From assembly GCA_015494075.1 (NCBI GenBank), contig WGBX01000060.1, positions 1 to 41,295 of the forward strand: 41,295 bases of DNA. Direction: 5' to 3'. Positions 7,900 through 17,814 of this stretch are shown piece after piece; positions within the stretch are counted from its first letter, which is position 1, and each line of letters begins with the position of its first letter. Origin of the DNA: Flavobacteriaceae bacterium (lineage in GTDB: Bacteria > Bacteroidota > Bacteroidia > Flavobacteriales > Flavobacteriaceae). Position numbers and translations under genes: made by a program. The notes under the pieces were generated by a model. The model did no database searches, was not told the DNA's origin, and saw only the letters and a program-made list of their open reading frames with translations.

Positions 7900-9171
7900 A
7901 TGAAAGATACAAAAATGTTTGATTTAATACAAAAAGAAAAAGCGCGACAAACAACCGGCTTAGAATTGATTGCTTCTGAAAACTATGTCAGCGACGAAGT
8001 ATTAGCAGCCTTAGGTTCTGTATTGACCAATAAATATGCCGAAGGTTATCCCGGAAAACGTTATTACGGTGGTTGTGAAGTCGTTGATATCGTAGAACAA
8101 TTGGCCATTGACAGAGCCAAAGAATTATTCGGTGCAGAATATGCTAACGTTCAACCGCATTCGGGTTCACAAGCTAACCAAGCTGTGTATTTTGCTATTT
8201 TAAAACCTGGCGATACCTTAATGGGTTTTGATTTATCTCATGGAGGCCATTTGACACACGGCTCACCGGTAAATTTTTCGGGCAAACTTTATAATGTTGT
8301 ATCGTATGGTGTCAATGCCGAAACAGGCAGAATAGATTATGATAAAATGCGAGAAACAGCACTCAAACACAAGCCAAAATTAATAGTAGCCGGCGCTTCA
8401 TCTTACTCACGTGATATGGATTTTGCCAAATTTAGAGAGGTTGCCGATGAGGTTGGCGCACTGTTAATGGCTGATATTTCTCATCCCAGTGGCTTAATTG
8501 CAAAAGGAGTCTTAACGGATCCTATGCCTTATGCTCATATTGTAACAACGACTACTCACAAAACCTTAAGAGGACCGCGAGGCGGTTTAATTTTAATGGG
8601 AAAAGATTTTGAAAATCCATTAGGCTTAAAAACCCCAAAAGGAAAAACACGTATGATGTCAGCAATTTTAAATTCAGCTGTTTTCCCGGGATTACAAGGT
8701 GGCCCGTTAGAGCATGTAATAGCAGCTAAAGGTGTAGCTTTTTATGAAGCATTGCAAGATGCATACTTAGCTTATATTTTACAAGTTAGAAAAAATGCTA
8801 AAGCCTTAGCCAAAGCTATGGTAGCGCTTGATTTTAATATTATCTCGGGCGGAACAGATAACCATATGATGCTAATAGATTTACGAAATAAAGGCGTTAC
8901 CGGAAAAGCTGCTGAAAAAGCTTTGGTTGAAGCCCACATAACTGTAAATAAAAATATGGTACCTTTTGATGACCAATCGCCTTTCATTACTTCCGGTATT
9001 CGCATTGGAACACCTGCAATTACGACAAGAGGTTTAGTTGAAAATGATATGGAACGTATTGCTTTTTATATCAATAAAGTAATTGCCAATATTGATAATG
9101 AAAATATTATTCAAGAAGTTCGCAATGAAATTGCCGGCTGGATGGAAAACTATCCTTTATTTGCAAAATAA
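7900..9171 (+). CDS. glyA: Serine hydroxymethyltransferase
   Basis: GlyA interconverts serine and glycine with tetrahydrofolate, giving 5,10-methylene-THF for one-carbon metabolism. The 423 residues agree with the bacterial enzyme. Characteristic segments are [12 protein letters not shown] near the N-terminus, KRYYGGCE, the PLP-contacting QPHSGSQAN, the [10 protein letters not shown] loop, and [14 protein letters not shown], in which Lys221 forms the PLP Schiff base. HMMLIDLR and [14 protein letters not shown] near the C-terminus complete the fold-type I pattern. No truncation or odd residue was found. The ATG at 7900 is the natural start: the next Met (residue 6) lies inside the conserved N-terminal helix. 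The gene stands alone; the next gene has its own promoter starting right after the stop codon. Confidence 0.97.
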   Translation: MKDTKMFDLIQKEKARQTTGLELIASENYVSDEVLAALGSVLTNKYAEGYPGKRYYGGCEVVDIVEQLAIDRAKELFGAEYANVQPHSGSQANQAVYFAILKPGDTLMGFDLSHGGHLTHGSPVNFSGKLYNVVSYGVNAETGRIDYDKMRETALKHKPKLIVAGASSYSRDMDFAKFREVADEVGALLMADISHPSGLIAKGVLTDPMPYAHIVTTTTHKTLRGPRGGLILMGKDFENPLGLKTPKGKTRMMSAILNSAVFPGLQGGPLEHVIAAKGVAFYEALQDAYLAYILQVRKNAKALAKAMVALDFNIISGGTDNHMMLIDLRNKGVTGKAAEKALVEAHITVNKNMVPFDDQSPFITSGIRIGTPAITTRGLVENDMERIAFYINKVIANIDNENIIQEVRNEIAGWMENYPLFAK

Positions 9172-9172
9172 T

Positions 9173-9202
9173 TTTGTTATTAAAAAAAAATTAGTAAATT
9201 TG
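9173..9202 (+). promoter_or_regulatory. Promoter of the DUF2853 gene
   Basis: TTTG at 9173-9176 and TAAATTTG at 9195-9202 are separated by 18 nt, the textbook Bacteroidota -33/-7 pair. Transcription would start near 9208, about 26 nt before the ATG. This is the best-matching promoter in the window. Confidence 0.75.
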
Positions 9203-9233
9203 ATATGAAATTTTAATTTAAAAATATAACATT

Positions 9234-9569
9234 ATGAGCAAATTTGATGAAGTTGTAGCAAAAGCTGCAGAACAATTAAAAAAAGTAGGTGTTACAGCCG
9301 ATGAGGCCTTGTTAAGAGCTGTAGCCAAATCACAAGGTCCTTCAATATATTTAAAAGATGCCTCTTTGGTATCTTGCGGTGATAATGCTGAACTCAAACG
9401 AGTAGAAGACAATTTTATCGTAAAAAAATTAGGTGTTACCAACGCAGATGAAATAAAAAAAGCAATTGGAAATAACTGTAGTAAATTCAAAGATATCCGT
9501 CAAAAAATGCGTGTAGCTTTCTATTATGTTTTAGTTAAAGATTTAAAGAAAGAGTCCGTTTTTAAATAA
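9234..9569 (+). CDS. DUF2853-family protein
   Basis: This 111-residue cytoplasmic protein matches DUF2853: a helical N-terminus, the central DASLVSCGDNAELKRVEDNF region where the family's SLVSC signature lies, then KKLGV, and a C-terminal KMRVAFYYVLVKDL segment. Family members are small helical proteins of unknown role found widely in Bacteroidota and Proteobacteria. It has its own near-consensus promoter (9173-9202) and its own terminator (9588-9619), so it is a compact monocistronic unit, which suggests a well-expressed housekeeping or stress product rather than part of a pathway operon. No enzymatic motif was seen. Confidence 0.82.
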   Translation: MSKFDEVVAKAAEQLKKVGVTADEALLRAVAKSQGPSIYLKDASLVSCGDNAELKRVEDNFIVKKLGVTNADEIKKAIGNNCSKFKDIRQKMRVAFYYVLVKDLKKESVFK

Positions 9570-9587
9570 ACTTATTTTTGACCTTTT

Positions 9588-9619
9588 AAAAAGCTCGGGA
9601 ATTTTTCCGGGCTTTTTTT
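9588..9619 (+). terminator. Terminator after the DUF2853 gene
   Basis: The stem AAAGCTCGG / CCGGGCTTT (one G-U pair, loop of about eight bases) is followed by a run of T. It separates the DUF2853 unit from the tig promoter. Confidence 0.8.
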
Positions 9620-9689
9620 GCTTAAAACCACTTCATAATTAGAGGTTTAAATATTTATATCGGCTCTGTTTTAATTCATAAATATTCCG

Positions 9690-9697
9690 TACTTTTG
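9690..9697 (+). promoter_or_regulatory. -7 element of tig
   Basis: TACTTTTG fits TAnnTTTG exactly and is followed by CACAAC, the usual context of a start. It lies 25 nt before the tig ATG. No clean -33 TTG was found. Confidence 0.55.
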
Positions 9698-9722
9698 CAC
9701 AACAATTTAAAATATAGTTACA

Positions 9723-11048
9723 ATGCAAATTGAAAAGAAAGACTTAGATAATTTATCTTCACAACTTATCATCAAAATCGATGAAAAAGATTATACCGAT
9801 AAAGTTGAACAAAAATTAAAAGAATATAGAAAAAACATGGAAATGCCGGGCTTTCGTAAAGGCAAAGTCCCCATGAATTTAATCAAACAAAAATATGAGC
9901 GAGCCTTAATAGCCGATGCGGTTAATAATCAAATGCAAGACGCTATCAATACTTATTTGCAAGATAATAAAATTGCCATTTTAGGGTATCCCATTCCTTC
10001 TAAAGATCAAAAAGAAATAGACTGGGCTACTGCCAATAAATTTGAATTTAATTATGACTTGGGCTTGGCACCGGAAATAGATATTGATATTACCAAATTA
10101 GAAGGAATAACAGACTATAAAATTACAGCCGATAAAAAAATGCTAGATGAAGAAGTTCAAAAAATTCAACAGCAATACGGTAGTTTTTCAGATTTAGAGG
10201 AAGTTAAAAAAGACAGTTATGTTTTGGGAACTTTTATTAATGAAGCTGAAAAAATTAATAGCCAAACAACAGCTAATATGGCTGACTTAACGGACAATGC
10301 TCAAAAAGCTTTAATTGGAAAGAAAAAGGGTGATGTAGTCGAATTTGACAGTGCTGATTTGTATAAAGACCCTCACACTATGATGCATGCATTAAATATT
10401 GATCATGATAAAGTGCACGGATTAGCTGTACCTTTAAAATTTGAGATAAATGGCGTTTTTGAATTAAAACCGGCAGAAATTAATAAAGAATTATTAGACA
10501 AAGTTTTTGGTGAAGGTAAAATAGAAGATGAAGAAGGACTGCGAAAATTTATCAAAGAAGATATAGAAAAACAACTGGAACAAACATCTGATAATCAATT
10601 ACTAAATGATGTAACTGATCAGTTGATTGAAAAAACAGAAGTCGCTTTACCCAAAGATTTTTTAATCCGTTGGATTGAAGTTGATTCCCAAGGTAAAATT
10701 ACAGGAGATAAAGCCGAAGACGAATACCAAAAAGCTGAAAAAGGCTTAAAATATCAATTAATAGAAGAAGCTATTGCTAAAAAATATGGTATTAAAGTAA
10801 CTTATGATGACTTGTTAAATTTAGTCAAAGACCTACTTAAATTGCAAATGTTGCAATATGGACAAGCCTTACCTGATGAAGAACAAATTAATGAAATAGC
10901 TGCTAATGTTTTAAAAAATGAAGAAGAAGTAAAACGTCTTTCAGATCAAATCATTAAGAAAAAATTGGTAAACGTATACAGAGAACATATACCACTTCAA
11001 AAAAAGAAGATCGGTTACAATAAGTTTTTAGACTTAAAAAAAGCCTAA
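9723..11048 (+). CDS. tig: Trigger factor
   Basis: Trigger factor is the ribosome-bound chaperone that meets nascent chains at the exit tunnel. The 441-residue protein has the N-terminal ribosome-binding domain with its signature GFRKGKVP (about 43-50), a middle domain corresponding to the FKBP-type PPIase, and the long helical C-terminal arms (about 255-441). The middle part (about 150-245) is divergent: the GKKKGDVVEF strand is present, but an acidic/His-containing insertion (DPHTMMHALNIDHDKVHG) occupies the region of the usual active-site loop and the normal aromatic pocket residues are not apparent, so prolyl-isomerase activity is doubtful. It is upstream of clpP and clpX, the same order as in many bacteria, but clpP has its own promoter. 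Confidence 0.93.
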   Translation: MQIEKKDLDNLSSQLIIKIDEKDYTDKVEQKLKEYRKNMEMPGFRKGKVPMNLIKQKYERALIADAVNNQMQDAINTYLQDNKIAILGYPIPSKDQKEIDWATANKFEFNYDLGLAPEIDIDITKLEGITDYKITADKKMLDEEVQKIQQQYGSFSDLEEVKKDSYVLGTFINEAEKINSQTTANMADLTDNAQKALIGKKKGDVVEFDSADLYKDPHTMMHALNIDHDKVHGLAVPLKFEINGVFELKPAEINKELLDKVFGEGKIEDEEGLRKFIKEDIEKQLEQTSDNQLLNDVTDQLIEKTEVALPKDFLIRWIEVDSQGKITGDKAEDEYQKAEKGLKYQLIEEAIAKKYGIKVTYDDLLNLVKDLLKLQMLQYGQALPDEEQINEIAANVLKNEEEVKRLSDQIIKKKLVNVYREHIPLQKKKIGYNKFLDLKKA

Positions 11049-11085
11049 TTTAACATCAATTATTGCCAATCTATCGGTTATGAAA

Positions 11086-11117
11086 TTTGGCTTAAAAATT
11101 GATTTTAAATATTTTTG
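11086..11117 (+). promoter_or_regulatory. Promoter of clpP-clpX
   Basis: TTTG at 11086-11089 and TATTTTTG at 11110-11117 are 20 nt apart, close to the Bacteroidota -33/-7 arrangement. The start would fall near 11123, about 17 nt before the clpP ATG, so clpPX can be expressed apart from tig. Confidence 0.6.
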
Positions 11118-11139
11118 AAATTAACCAAATCATTTTAAT

Positions 11140-11805
11140 ATGAATAATTTAGGAAAAGATTTTAGAAAATTTGCACAAGATAAAAAACGGATTAGCAGTT
11201 TAAATCTTGACGCATTTGAGAATAGTATGACACCTTATATAATTGAAGAACGTCAGCTCAATGTGGCACAAATGGATGTGTTTTCACGTTTAATGATGGA
11301 TCGCATTATATTTTTAGGGACGGCTATTGATGATCATGTGGCCAATATTTTACAAGCACAGCTATTGTTTTTAGAAAGTTTAGACGCCAATAAAGACATT
11401 CAAATCTACATCAATTCGCCGGGAGGCGGTGTTTATGCCGGCATGGGTATTTACGATACTATGCAATACATTCGTCCTGATGTTGCCACTATTTGTACAG
11501 GTTTAGCAGCATCAATGGGAGCCGTATTATTAGCAGCAGGCCAAAAAGGTAAAAGAGCAGCATTGCCGCATGCACGAGTGATGATTCATCAACCATTGGG
11601 AGGTGTACAAGGACAAGCTTCCGATATTGAAATTACAGCCCGTGAAATTTTGCGCTTAAAAGACGAACTATACGAAATATTAGCCAATCATACCGGACAA
11701 AGCATGAAAAAAATAGAAGATGATGCTGACCGCGATTATTGGATGCGCGCAGATGAAGCCAAAAAATATGGTTTGGTAGATGAGGTTTTGGTTCGAAAAA
11801 AATAA
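11140..11805 (+). CDS. clpP: ATP-dependent Clp protease proteolytic subunit
   Basis: ClpP forms the double-heptamer serine-protease chamber that degrades proteins unfolded by ClpX. The 221 residues show the catalytic triad in the canonical places: Ser125 in [10 protein letters not shown], His150 in [11 protein letters not shown] and Asp199 in DADRDYWM; the 25- and 49-residue spacings equal those of E. coli ClpP. The substrate-facing [11 protein letters not shown] segment is intact. An N-terminal extension of about 30 residues before PYIIEER is probably a removed propeptide or a flexible axial loop. It ends 9 nt before clpX, so the two are co-transcribed and made in proportion. Confidence 0.97.
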   Translation: MNNLGKDFRKFAQDKKRISSLNLDAFENSMTPYIIEERQLNVAQMDVFSRLMMDRIIFLGTAIDDHVANILQAQLLFLESLDANKDIQIYINSPGGGVYAGMGIYDTMQYIRPDVATICTGLAASMGAVLLAAGQKGKRAALPHARVMIHQPLGGVQGQASDIEITAREILRLKDELYEILANHTGQSMKKIEDDADRDYWMRADEAKKYGLVDEVLVRKK

Positions 11806-11814
11806 AAATAATAC

Positions 11815-13044
11815 ATGAAAGAAAATAAACACTGTTCTTTTTGTGGTAGGCCCGAATCGTCTGTCGAAATTTTAATTTCGGGTTTAGAAGGATTCATTTG
11901 TGAAGATTGTGCCCGGCAAGCATACGAAATTACCAAGGCTGAACTTGAAAAACAATATGGAGGTGATTTTGTTAATAACCTGGAAGAACTCAAAAAACCC
12001 AAAGAAATATTTAATTATCTAAACCAGTATGTTATTGGTCAAGATGAAGCCAAAAAAACTTTATCAGTAGCCGTATATAATCACTATAAACGCTTATTGC
12101 AAAAAGATAATGATGATGATGTTGAAATTGAAAAAAGTAATGTGATTATGATTGGCGAAACCGGCACCGGAAAAACCCTTATGGCCAGAACTATAGCCAA
12201 AATGCTCGATGTGCCTTTCGCTATTGTTGATGCTACTGTTTTAACACAAGCGGGCTATGTCGGTGAAGATGTCGAAACTATCCTAACCAGATTACTCCAG
12301 GCTGCTGATTATGATGTCGCCAAAGCAGAACGCGGTATTGTTTTTATAGATGAAATAGATAAAATTGCCCGTAAGGGAGACAACCCGTCTATTACGCGAG
12401 ACGTTTCAGGTGAAGGTGTGCAACAAGCCTTACTTAAATTACTAGAAGGAACAGTTGTTAATGTCCCGCCACAAGGTGGTCGTAAACATCCCAATCAGGA
12501 ATTCATTAAAGTTAATACGCAAAATATTTTATTTATAGCAGGTGGTGCATTTGCCGGAATAGATAAAATAATAAGCAAGCGTATCAACATGAAACCTTTG
12601 GGTTATCAAGCCCAAAAACAAGAGCAAATTGATGAAGATAATATATTGCGTTATGTTATTCCTACCGATTTGCGTAAATTTGGTTTGATTCCTGAAATTA
12701 TTGGTCGTTTACCGGTACTCACATACCTTAATAGTTTGGATAAAGAAACCTTAAAAAGGATTTTGACCGAACCGAAAAATGCCTTGATCAAACAATATAA
12801 AAAGTTATTTGCAATGGATGGTATAACATTAACTGTAAAAAATGAAGCATTAGATTATATTGTTGACAAAGCTATTGAATATAAATTAGGCGCTCGTGGT
12901 TTACGTTCTTTAGTCGAAGCAACTTTAAAAGATGATATGTTTATGTTACCGGGAAGCAAACGTAAAAAATTAGTGGTTGATAAAAAATATGCCGCAAAAA
13001 AATTATCTAAAACTTTGATAGAAAGCATTAAGAAAGCTTCCTAG
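11815..13044 (+). CDS. clpX: ATP-dependent Clp protease ATP-binding subunit ClpX
   Basis: ClpX is the AAA+ unfoldase that delivers substrates to ClpP. The 409-residue protein has the N-terminal zinc-binding domain with Cys7, Cys10, Cys29 and Cys32, Walker A GETGTGKT (114-121), Walker B FIDEID (Asp179-Glu180), the RKH pore loop (223-225) and the C-terminal small domain with LGARGLRS, which carries the sensor-2 Arg. The ClpP-docking tripeptide, usually IGF, appears as LGY at 262-264, a conservative change. It follows clpP by 9 nt and is followed by a strong terminator that ends the unit. Confidence 0.97.
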   Translation: MKENKHCSFCGRPESSVEILISGLEGFICEDCARQAYEITKAELEKQYGGDFVNNLEELKKPKEIFNYLNQYVIGQDEAKKTLSVAVYNHYKRLLQKDNDDDVEIEKSNVIMIGETGTGKTLMARTIAKMLDVPFAIVDATVLTQAGYVGEDVETILTRLLQAADYDVAKAERGIVFIDEIDKIARKGDNPSITRDVSGEGVQQALLKLLEGTVVNVPPQGGRKHPNQEFIKVNTQNILFIAGGAFAGIDKIISKRINMKPLGYQAQKQEQIDEDNILRYVIPTDLRKFGLIPEIIGRLPVLTYLNSLDKETLKRILTEPKNALIKQYKKLFAMDGITLTVKNEALDYIVDKAIEYKLGARGLRSLVEATLKDDMFMLPGSKRKKLVVDKKYAAKKLSKTLIESIKKAS

Positions 13045-13067
13045 ATATTTTTTCTAATAAACTATTA

Positions 13068-13104
13068 AAAAAAGCCTGCTGTGTTTTAACAACAGGCTTT
13101 TTTA
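13068..13104 (+). terminator. Terminator of clpPX
   Basis: A long stem based on AAAAAAGCCTG / CAGGCTTTTTT with an imperfect upper part, followed by T residues. It closes the clpPX unit. Confidence 0.8.
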
Positions 13105-13137
13105 ATAATAATCTTTTATAATTATAAGTTTTTAATG

Positions 13138-13145
13138 TAAATTTG
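13138..13145 (+). promoter_or_regulatory. -7 element of pheT
   Basis: TAAATTTG is an exact TAnnTTTG match 22 nt before the pheT start codon. No -33 TTG is present at the standard spacing. Confidence 0.5.
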
Positions 13146-13167
13146 TAACTTTAAAAATTAATAAAAA

Positions 13168-15603
13168 ATGAAGATATCATATAATTGGTTAAAACAATTT
13201 ATTGACATAGATTGGGAAGCTGAGAAGACCGGCGAATTGTTGACAGATTTAGGGTTAGAGGTTGAAGGAATCGAAAAATTTGAAACAGTTAAAGGTGGAT
13301 TAAAAGGACTTGTTACAGGTAAAGTTCTCGAGGTGTATAAACATCCAAATGCTGATAAATTATCTATCACAAAAGTTGATTTAGGAAACGGCGAACCCGT
13401 GCAAATTGTTTGTGGTGCTCCTAATGTCGCCGCCGGACAAATTGTTCCGGTAGCCACTGTCGGAACAACATTATATGATAAAAACGGTGCTTCATTTAAA
13501 ATCAAAAAGGGAAAAATTAGAGGTGAAGTCAGTCAAGGAATGATTTGTGCAGAAGATGAAATAGGATTAGGTGACAGTCATGACGGTATTATGGTACTAG
13601 GTGAAGAAATACCGGTCGGACAACCTTTAAACAACGTCTTTAAAATTGAAACAGATGCTGTTTTTGAAATAGGTCTAACTCCTAACCGGGCCGATGCTAT
13701 GAGTCATTTGGGTGTCGCTCGTGATCTTAAAGCAGGTTTGGCACATAAAAATGTAAATGTCAATTTTAACACACCTTCAATTTCCAAATTCAATATAGAT
13801 AGCAAAACACGTCCTATTCAAATTGAAATTGAAGATAAAAACAAGTGTCCGCGTTACGTAGGTATAACCATCAAGGGAATAAAAGTTGAGCCTTCGCCAG
13901 AATGGATACAAAATAGATTGAAAGCCATAGGCCTGACGCCTATTAACAATATTGTGGATATAACCAACTATGTCATGCATGAATTAGGTCAGCCTTTGCA
14001 TGCTTTTGACGCTGAAAAAATACATGGTCATAAAATCATTGTTAAAACTGCTAACCCGGGCGATAAATTAGTAACTCTTGATGGCATTGAAAGAGATTTA
14101 GATCCTGATGATTTAATCATATATAATGAAAAAGCTCCCATGGTAATTGCAGGTGTTTTTGGAGGAATAGATTCCGGAATTACCCAAGATACAACCGATG
14201 TGTTTATTGAAAGTGCTTATTTTGATCCCGTTTCAGTACGTAAAGCTGCCAAGCGCCATGCCCTTAATACAGATTCGTCCTTCCGTTTTGAACGTGGAAT
14301 AGATCCCGAAATGACAGACTTTGCCATAAAAAGAGCGGTAACGTTGATCAAAGAATATGCAGATGCTGAAATAGTGACTGATTTAATAGATATTTATCCA
14401 CATCAAATACAGCCGCATAATATATCGCTGTCATATGAATATCTCAATACTTTGGTAGGAAATAAAATTGATAAAAATATTATTAAAAATATATTAGCTT
14501 CTCTTGAAATAAAAATTGCATCAGAAACCGAGCATGGCCTTAATTTAATAGTGCCACCTTATCGTGTAGATGTAACACGTCCGGCAGACATTGTAGAAGA
14601 GATTTTACGGGTTTATGGTTATAATAATGTAGAATATTCTTCAAAAATCAATGCTAGTGTTGAAAAATCAAACAAACTGGCTTCTTATAAATTAGAAAAT
14701 ATTGTAGCCGAACTTTTGAGAGCAAACGGCTATGCTGAAATTATGTCTAATTCACTGACAACACCTAAATATATTTCTCTTTCTGCTGATTTAAATGATC
14801 AAACAACTGTCCGGATTTTAAATCCTTTAAGTCAGGATTTGAGTGTACTTAGACAGTCTATGTTGTTTAGCGGCTTAGAATCGGTTGCATACAATTTGAA
14901 TAGAAAGCAAAACGATTTGAAATTTTTTGAATTCGGAAAAGTATATAACAAGTTTGGCGAAGGAAAATATAATGAAGAAAAACATTTGGCTTTAATATTA
15001 AGTGGAAACAATTTGCCCGAAAACTGGATTGTTTCATCTCAACCAACTGATTTTTACAGGTTAAAAGGCATAGTGGAAGCCATTTTAAACCGGTTTGGCT
15101 TAGAAAAAATAAACATAAAACCAGGCCAAAATACAGATTTGACGGATCATATTATATTTGAGGTAAACAAACAAAAAGTTGCAGAATTAGGTTTGGTTAA
15201 ATCGCGTATTAGAAAATATTTCGGTATTAAAAAACCAGTGTTTTTTGCTGATATTAATTGGGATAATTTGATGGATCAAATTAAAAAACACAATACTGTT
15301 AAATATCAAGATATTCCTAAATTTCCTGCTGTCCGTCGTGATTTGGCTTTAGAGGTAAATAAAAATGTATCTTATAAAGATTTATATGATACTGCTTTTG
15401 ATACCGAGAAAAAACTTTTAGTTGGTGTGAACCTTTTTGATGTTTATGAAGGCGATAAAATAGCAGAAGGAAAAAAATCTTATGCTTTGAGTTTTATTTT
15501 GCAAGATAAATATAAAACCTTGACAGATAAGCAAATAGATAAAACTATGAAAAAGATTTTTCAGAATCTTGAGAAAAAATTTGCTGTCAAATTAAGGCAG
15601 TAG
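13168..15603 (+). CDS. pheT: Phenylalanyl-tRNA synthetase beta subunit
   Basis: PheT is the beta chain of the alpha2-beta2 synthetase that charges tRNA-Phe; it supplies editing and tRNA binding. The 811 residues agree with the bacterial subunit. Order of domains: N-terminal B1 and EMAP/tRNA-binding domain (about 40-155, with HPNADKLSITKVD and the VCGAPNV signature), the B3/B4 editing domain (about 200-400, with GLTPINNIVDITNYV and GQPLHAFDA, then the DTDSSFRFERGID segment), B5 (about 405-480, ending VPPYRVDVTRPADIVEEI), the catalytic-like domain, and the C-terminal anticodon-binding FDX domain (about 715-811, with FPAVRRDLAL). pheS is not adjacent, as is common in this phylum. It is transcribed alone, with its own -7 box and terminator. 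Confidence 0.97.
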   Translation: MKISYNWLKQFIDIDWEAEKTGELLTDLGLEVEGIEKFETVKGGLKGLVTGKVLEVYKHPNADKLSITKVDLGNGEPVQIVCGAPNVAAGQIVPVATVGTTLYDKNGASFKIKKGKIRGEVSQGMICAEDEIGLGDSHDGIMVLGEEIPVGQPLNNVFKIETDAVFEIGLTPNRADAMSHLGVARDLKAGLAHKNVNVNFNTPSISKFNIDSKTRPIQIEIEDKNKCPRYVGITIKGIKVEPSPEWIQNRLKAIGLTPINNIVDITNYVMHELGQPLHAFDAEKIHGHKIIVKTANPGDKLVTLDGIERDLDPDDLIIYNEKAPMVIAGVFGGIDSGITQDTTDVFIESAYFDPVSVRKAAKRHALNTDSSFRFERGIDPEMTDFAIKRAVTLIKEYADAEIVTDLIDIYPHQIQPHNISLSYEYLNTLVGNKIDKNIIKNILASLEIKIASETEHGLNLIVPPYRVDVTRPADIVEEILRVYGYNNVEYSSKINASVEKSNKLASYKLENIVAELLRANGYAEIMSNSLTTPKYISLSADLNDQTTVRILNPLSQDLSVLRQSMLFSGLESVAYNLNRKQNDLKFFEFGKVYNKFGEGKYNEEKHLALILSGNNLPENWIVSSQPTDFYRLKGIVEAILNRFGLEKINIKPGQNTDLTDHIIFEVNKQKVAELGLVKSRIRKYFGIKKPVFFADINWDNLMDQIKKHNTVKYQDIPKFPAVRRDLALEVNKNVSYKDLYDTAFDTEKKLLVGVNLFDVYEGDKIAEGKKSYALSFILQDKYKTLTDKQIDKTMKKIFQNLEKKFAVKLRQ

Positions 15604-15617
15604 TTATGATAACCTCA

Positions 15618-15651
15618 ATAAAAGCGGAATAGAAATATTTCGCTTTTTTTG
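15618..15651. terminator. Bidirectional terminator, pheT and mgtE
   Basis: The stem AAAAGCG / CGCTTTT, extended by GAAT / ATTT-type pairs, is followed on the plus strand by seven T. On the minus strand it is followed by TTTATTG. It lies between two convergent genes and can serve both. Confidence 0.75.
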
Positions 15652-15653
15652 GA

Positions 15654-17021
15654 TTAAAATCCCAAAATAAGTTTGGCAATAGTAAAAAATATATAAATAC
15701 CGAAAATATCATTACTTGTAGTTATAAAAGGGCCTGTGGCCACTGCCGGGTCAATTCCTTGTTTATTTAAAAACCAGGGGACAAAGGTTCCTATTATAGA
15801 AGCCATAATAATAACTGAAATCAATGAAATGGATACTGTAAGCGCCATCTTCATGTCAAAACCGGTCAAAATATGGCCTAATAAAAATTTACCTATTAAC
15901 ATTAATATAAGGGATAAAATTAAGCCATTAAGTAAACTTAATGAAACTTCTTTAAATAAACGTTTCCATACCGAACCTGTTAGAGTGCCGTTTGCCAAGC
16001 CTTGGACAACAATAGCAGACGATTGTACACCCACATTACCGGCGGTTGCAGCAATAAGTGGCGTAAAGAAAAACAATGTGCCGTATTTATTCATAGCATT
16101 ACCAAAACCACTTAAAACAATAACACTTACGAATCCGCCAACCAAAGCCACAACTAACCAGGGTAAACGTGCCCGCATTTGTTGCATCAACTTATCGTTG
16201 GCTTCTACATCTTCGGATATACCGGCAGCCATTTGGTAATCTTTTTCAGCTTCTTCTTTGATATAGTCTACGACATCATCAATAGTAATTTGCCCTACTA
16301 ATGTTCCCAGTTCGTCAACAACAGGTATAACAAATAAATCATATTTGTGCATTACACGTGCTACTTCATCTGCCGAATCGTTTACATTGACGAAATGAAT
16401 GTTGTCATTATATACATCTTTAATAGGTGTCTTGGTAGAGGTTGTTAAAAGTTTTTTTAGTGACAAACGACCTTTTAGTCGCTCATCGTCATCAACAACA
16501 TAAATAGTATGTACCTTTTCTACTTCTTCTGCTTGCTTACGCATCTCGGCGACACTACGTAACACATTCCAATTCTCATTGACTTTGATATATTCCTTGC
16601 CCATCAACCCACCAGCGGTATCTTCATCATAGCGTAAAAGTTCGACTATATCCTTAGCATGTTCTTTATCATCGATATGAGAGATAACTTCAACCTTTTT
16701 ATCTTCGGGCAAATCAGCTATAATATCTGCTGCATCATCAGTTTCAAGTTCTTCAATTTCTTCTGCAATTTCTTTGGCTGATAATTTTCTTAGAATACGT
16801 TCTTTTAAATCATCATCGAGTTCTGCAATTATATCTGCTGTTACATCACTATCTAATAATCGTATAACATACAAGGCTTCATCAAAATCAAGCTTATCTA
16901 AGATGTCAGCCAAATCGGCAGCATGCAATCCTTCTAATAATTGAACAATTTTAGCATTATTTTTTTGTTCAATATATTTTTGTAGTTTTTTATTTAGTTT
17001 ATGGTGTATTTGTTGCATCAT
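15654..17021 (-). CDS. mgtE: Magnesium transporter MgtE
   Basis: MgtE is a homodimeric Mg2+ channel gated by cytoplasmic Mg2+. The 455 residues show the standard order: acidic superhelical MgtE_N domain (about 20-130, repeated [10 protein letters not shown] and [17 protein letters not shown] patterns), two CBS domains (about 135-265, ending [19 protein letters not shown]), a linking plug helix, and five transmembrane segments (about 285-455), including [17 protein letters not shown], the pore-helix signature, and the late [17 protein letters not shown] pore helix. The start Met pair lies inside the last codons of rsmA, a 23-nt overlap, so mgtE depends on the upstream transcript. It is the last gene of the lptD-led minus-strand unit. 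Confidence 0.95.
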   Translation of the reverse strand: MMQQIHHKLNKKLQKYIEQKNNAKIVQLLEGLHAADLADILDKLDFDEALYVIRLLDSDVTADIIAELDDDLKERILRKLSAKEIAEEIEELETDDAADIIADLPEDKKVEVISHIDDKEHAKDIVELLRYDEDTAGGLMGKEYIKVNENWNVLRSVAEMRKQAEEVEKVHTIYVVDDDERLKGRLSLKKLLTTSTKTPIKDVYNDNIHFVNVNDSADEVARVMHKYDLFVIPVVDELGTLVGQITIDDVVDYIKEEAEKDYQMAAGISEDVEANDKLMQQMRARLPWLVVALVGGFVSVIVLSGFGNAMNKYGTLFFFTPLIAATAGNVGVQSSAIVVQGLANGTLTGSVWKRLFKEVSLSLLNGLILSLILMLIGKFLLGHILTGFDMKMALTVSISLISVIIMASIIGTFVPWFLNKQGIDPAVATGPFITTSNDIFGIYIFFTIAKLILGF

Positions 17022-17787
17022 TTTTAATCATTTTAGCCAATTCTACAAATTCATCCGGAGATAATTGTTCCGGTCTTTTTGCAAAGATACGTGCTTGTTT
17101 TAATTGGGGGCTTAAATTATAAGATTTTAAACTATTTCTGAGGGTTTTCCGGCGTTGATTAAAGGCTGTTTTGACAATTTTTTTAAGATATTGATAGTCA
17201 ATTGACGGTAAGTGCTCTTTTCTTGTCAAGCGAATAACCCCTGACTTTACTTTAGGTGGCGGTATAAACACTTGTTCATTAACAGTAAATAAGTATTCAG
17301 TTTGATAATAAATCTGTGTTAAGACTGATAATATACCATAGGTTTTATTTCCATGTTTTGCCGTAATTCGTTCAGAAACTTCCTTTTGAAACATACCTGT
17401 AAATTCAGGAACTATTTCTTTAAAATCTAAAACTTTAAAAACGATTTGTGTGGAGATATTATAAGGAAAATTTCCGGTAATTGCTATTTGTTTTCCTAAG
17501 AAGTGTTCAAATAAATTGATTTTCAAAAAATCCTCATTTATGATATGATTTTTTAAATCCGGAAAATGCTTATTGAGATATTGTACAGATTCAGGATCTA
17601 TTTCAACAACGTATACCGGTTTATTTTGTTCTTGTAATAAAAATTTGGTCATGACACCCATTCCCGGACCAATTTCTAAGACAAAATCATATTGGTTTGT
17701 TTGTAGGGTTTGCGCTATTTTGTGAGCAATATTTTTGTCTTTCAAAAAATGTTGCCCCAAATGTTTTTTGGGTTTTACATAGTTCAT
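16999..17787 (-). CDS. rsmA: 16S rRNA dimethyladenosine transferase RsmA (KsgA)
   Basis: RsmA dimethylates two adjacent adenosines (A1518 and A1519 in E. coli numbering) in the 3'-terminal hairpin of 16S rRNA during small-subunit assembly. The 262-residue protein begins [17 protein letters not shown], the family's N-terminal signature, followed by the SAM-binding [12 protein letters not shown] motif, VYVVEIDPE (ribose-binding acidic residue) and the catalytic motif IV NFPYNIS (NLPY in most members). The C-terminal domain carries [15 protein letters not shown] and [13 protein letters not shown], both typical. The frame is open to a TTG at 17808, but the ATG at 17787 gives the family's normal start. 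It follows the metalloprotease gene by 27 nt and overlaps mgtE by 23 nt. Confidence 0.96.
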   Translation of the reverse strand: MNYVKPKKHLGQHFLKDKNIAHKIAQTLQTNQYDFVLEIGPGMGVMTKFLLQEQNKPVYVVEIDPESVQYLNKHFPDLKNHIINEDFLKINLFEHFLGKQIAITGNFPYNISTQIVFKVLDFKEIVPEFTGMFQKEVSERITAKHGNKTYGILSVLTQIYYQTEYLFTVNEQVFIPPPKVKSGVIRLTRKEHLPSIDYQYLKKIVKTAFNQRRKTLRNSLKSYNLSPQLKQARIFAKRPEQLSPDEFVELAKMIKNDATNTP

Positions 17788-17814
17788 AGAAGGTGTGTCA
17801 TATGACAATTATTT

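Noticed and set aside
15736-16239. Plus-strand open frame of 167 codons.
   Set aside because: It lies entirely antisense to the membrane domain of mgtE, which is a clear gene; composition and lack of motifs mark it as a shadow.
17788-17808. TTG start for rsmA, adding seven residues.
   Set aside because: The ATG at 17787 gives the conserved N-terminus ahead of KKHLGQHF, and TTG is a weak start.
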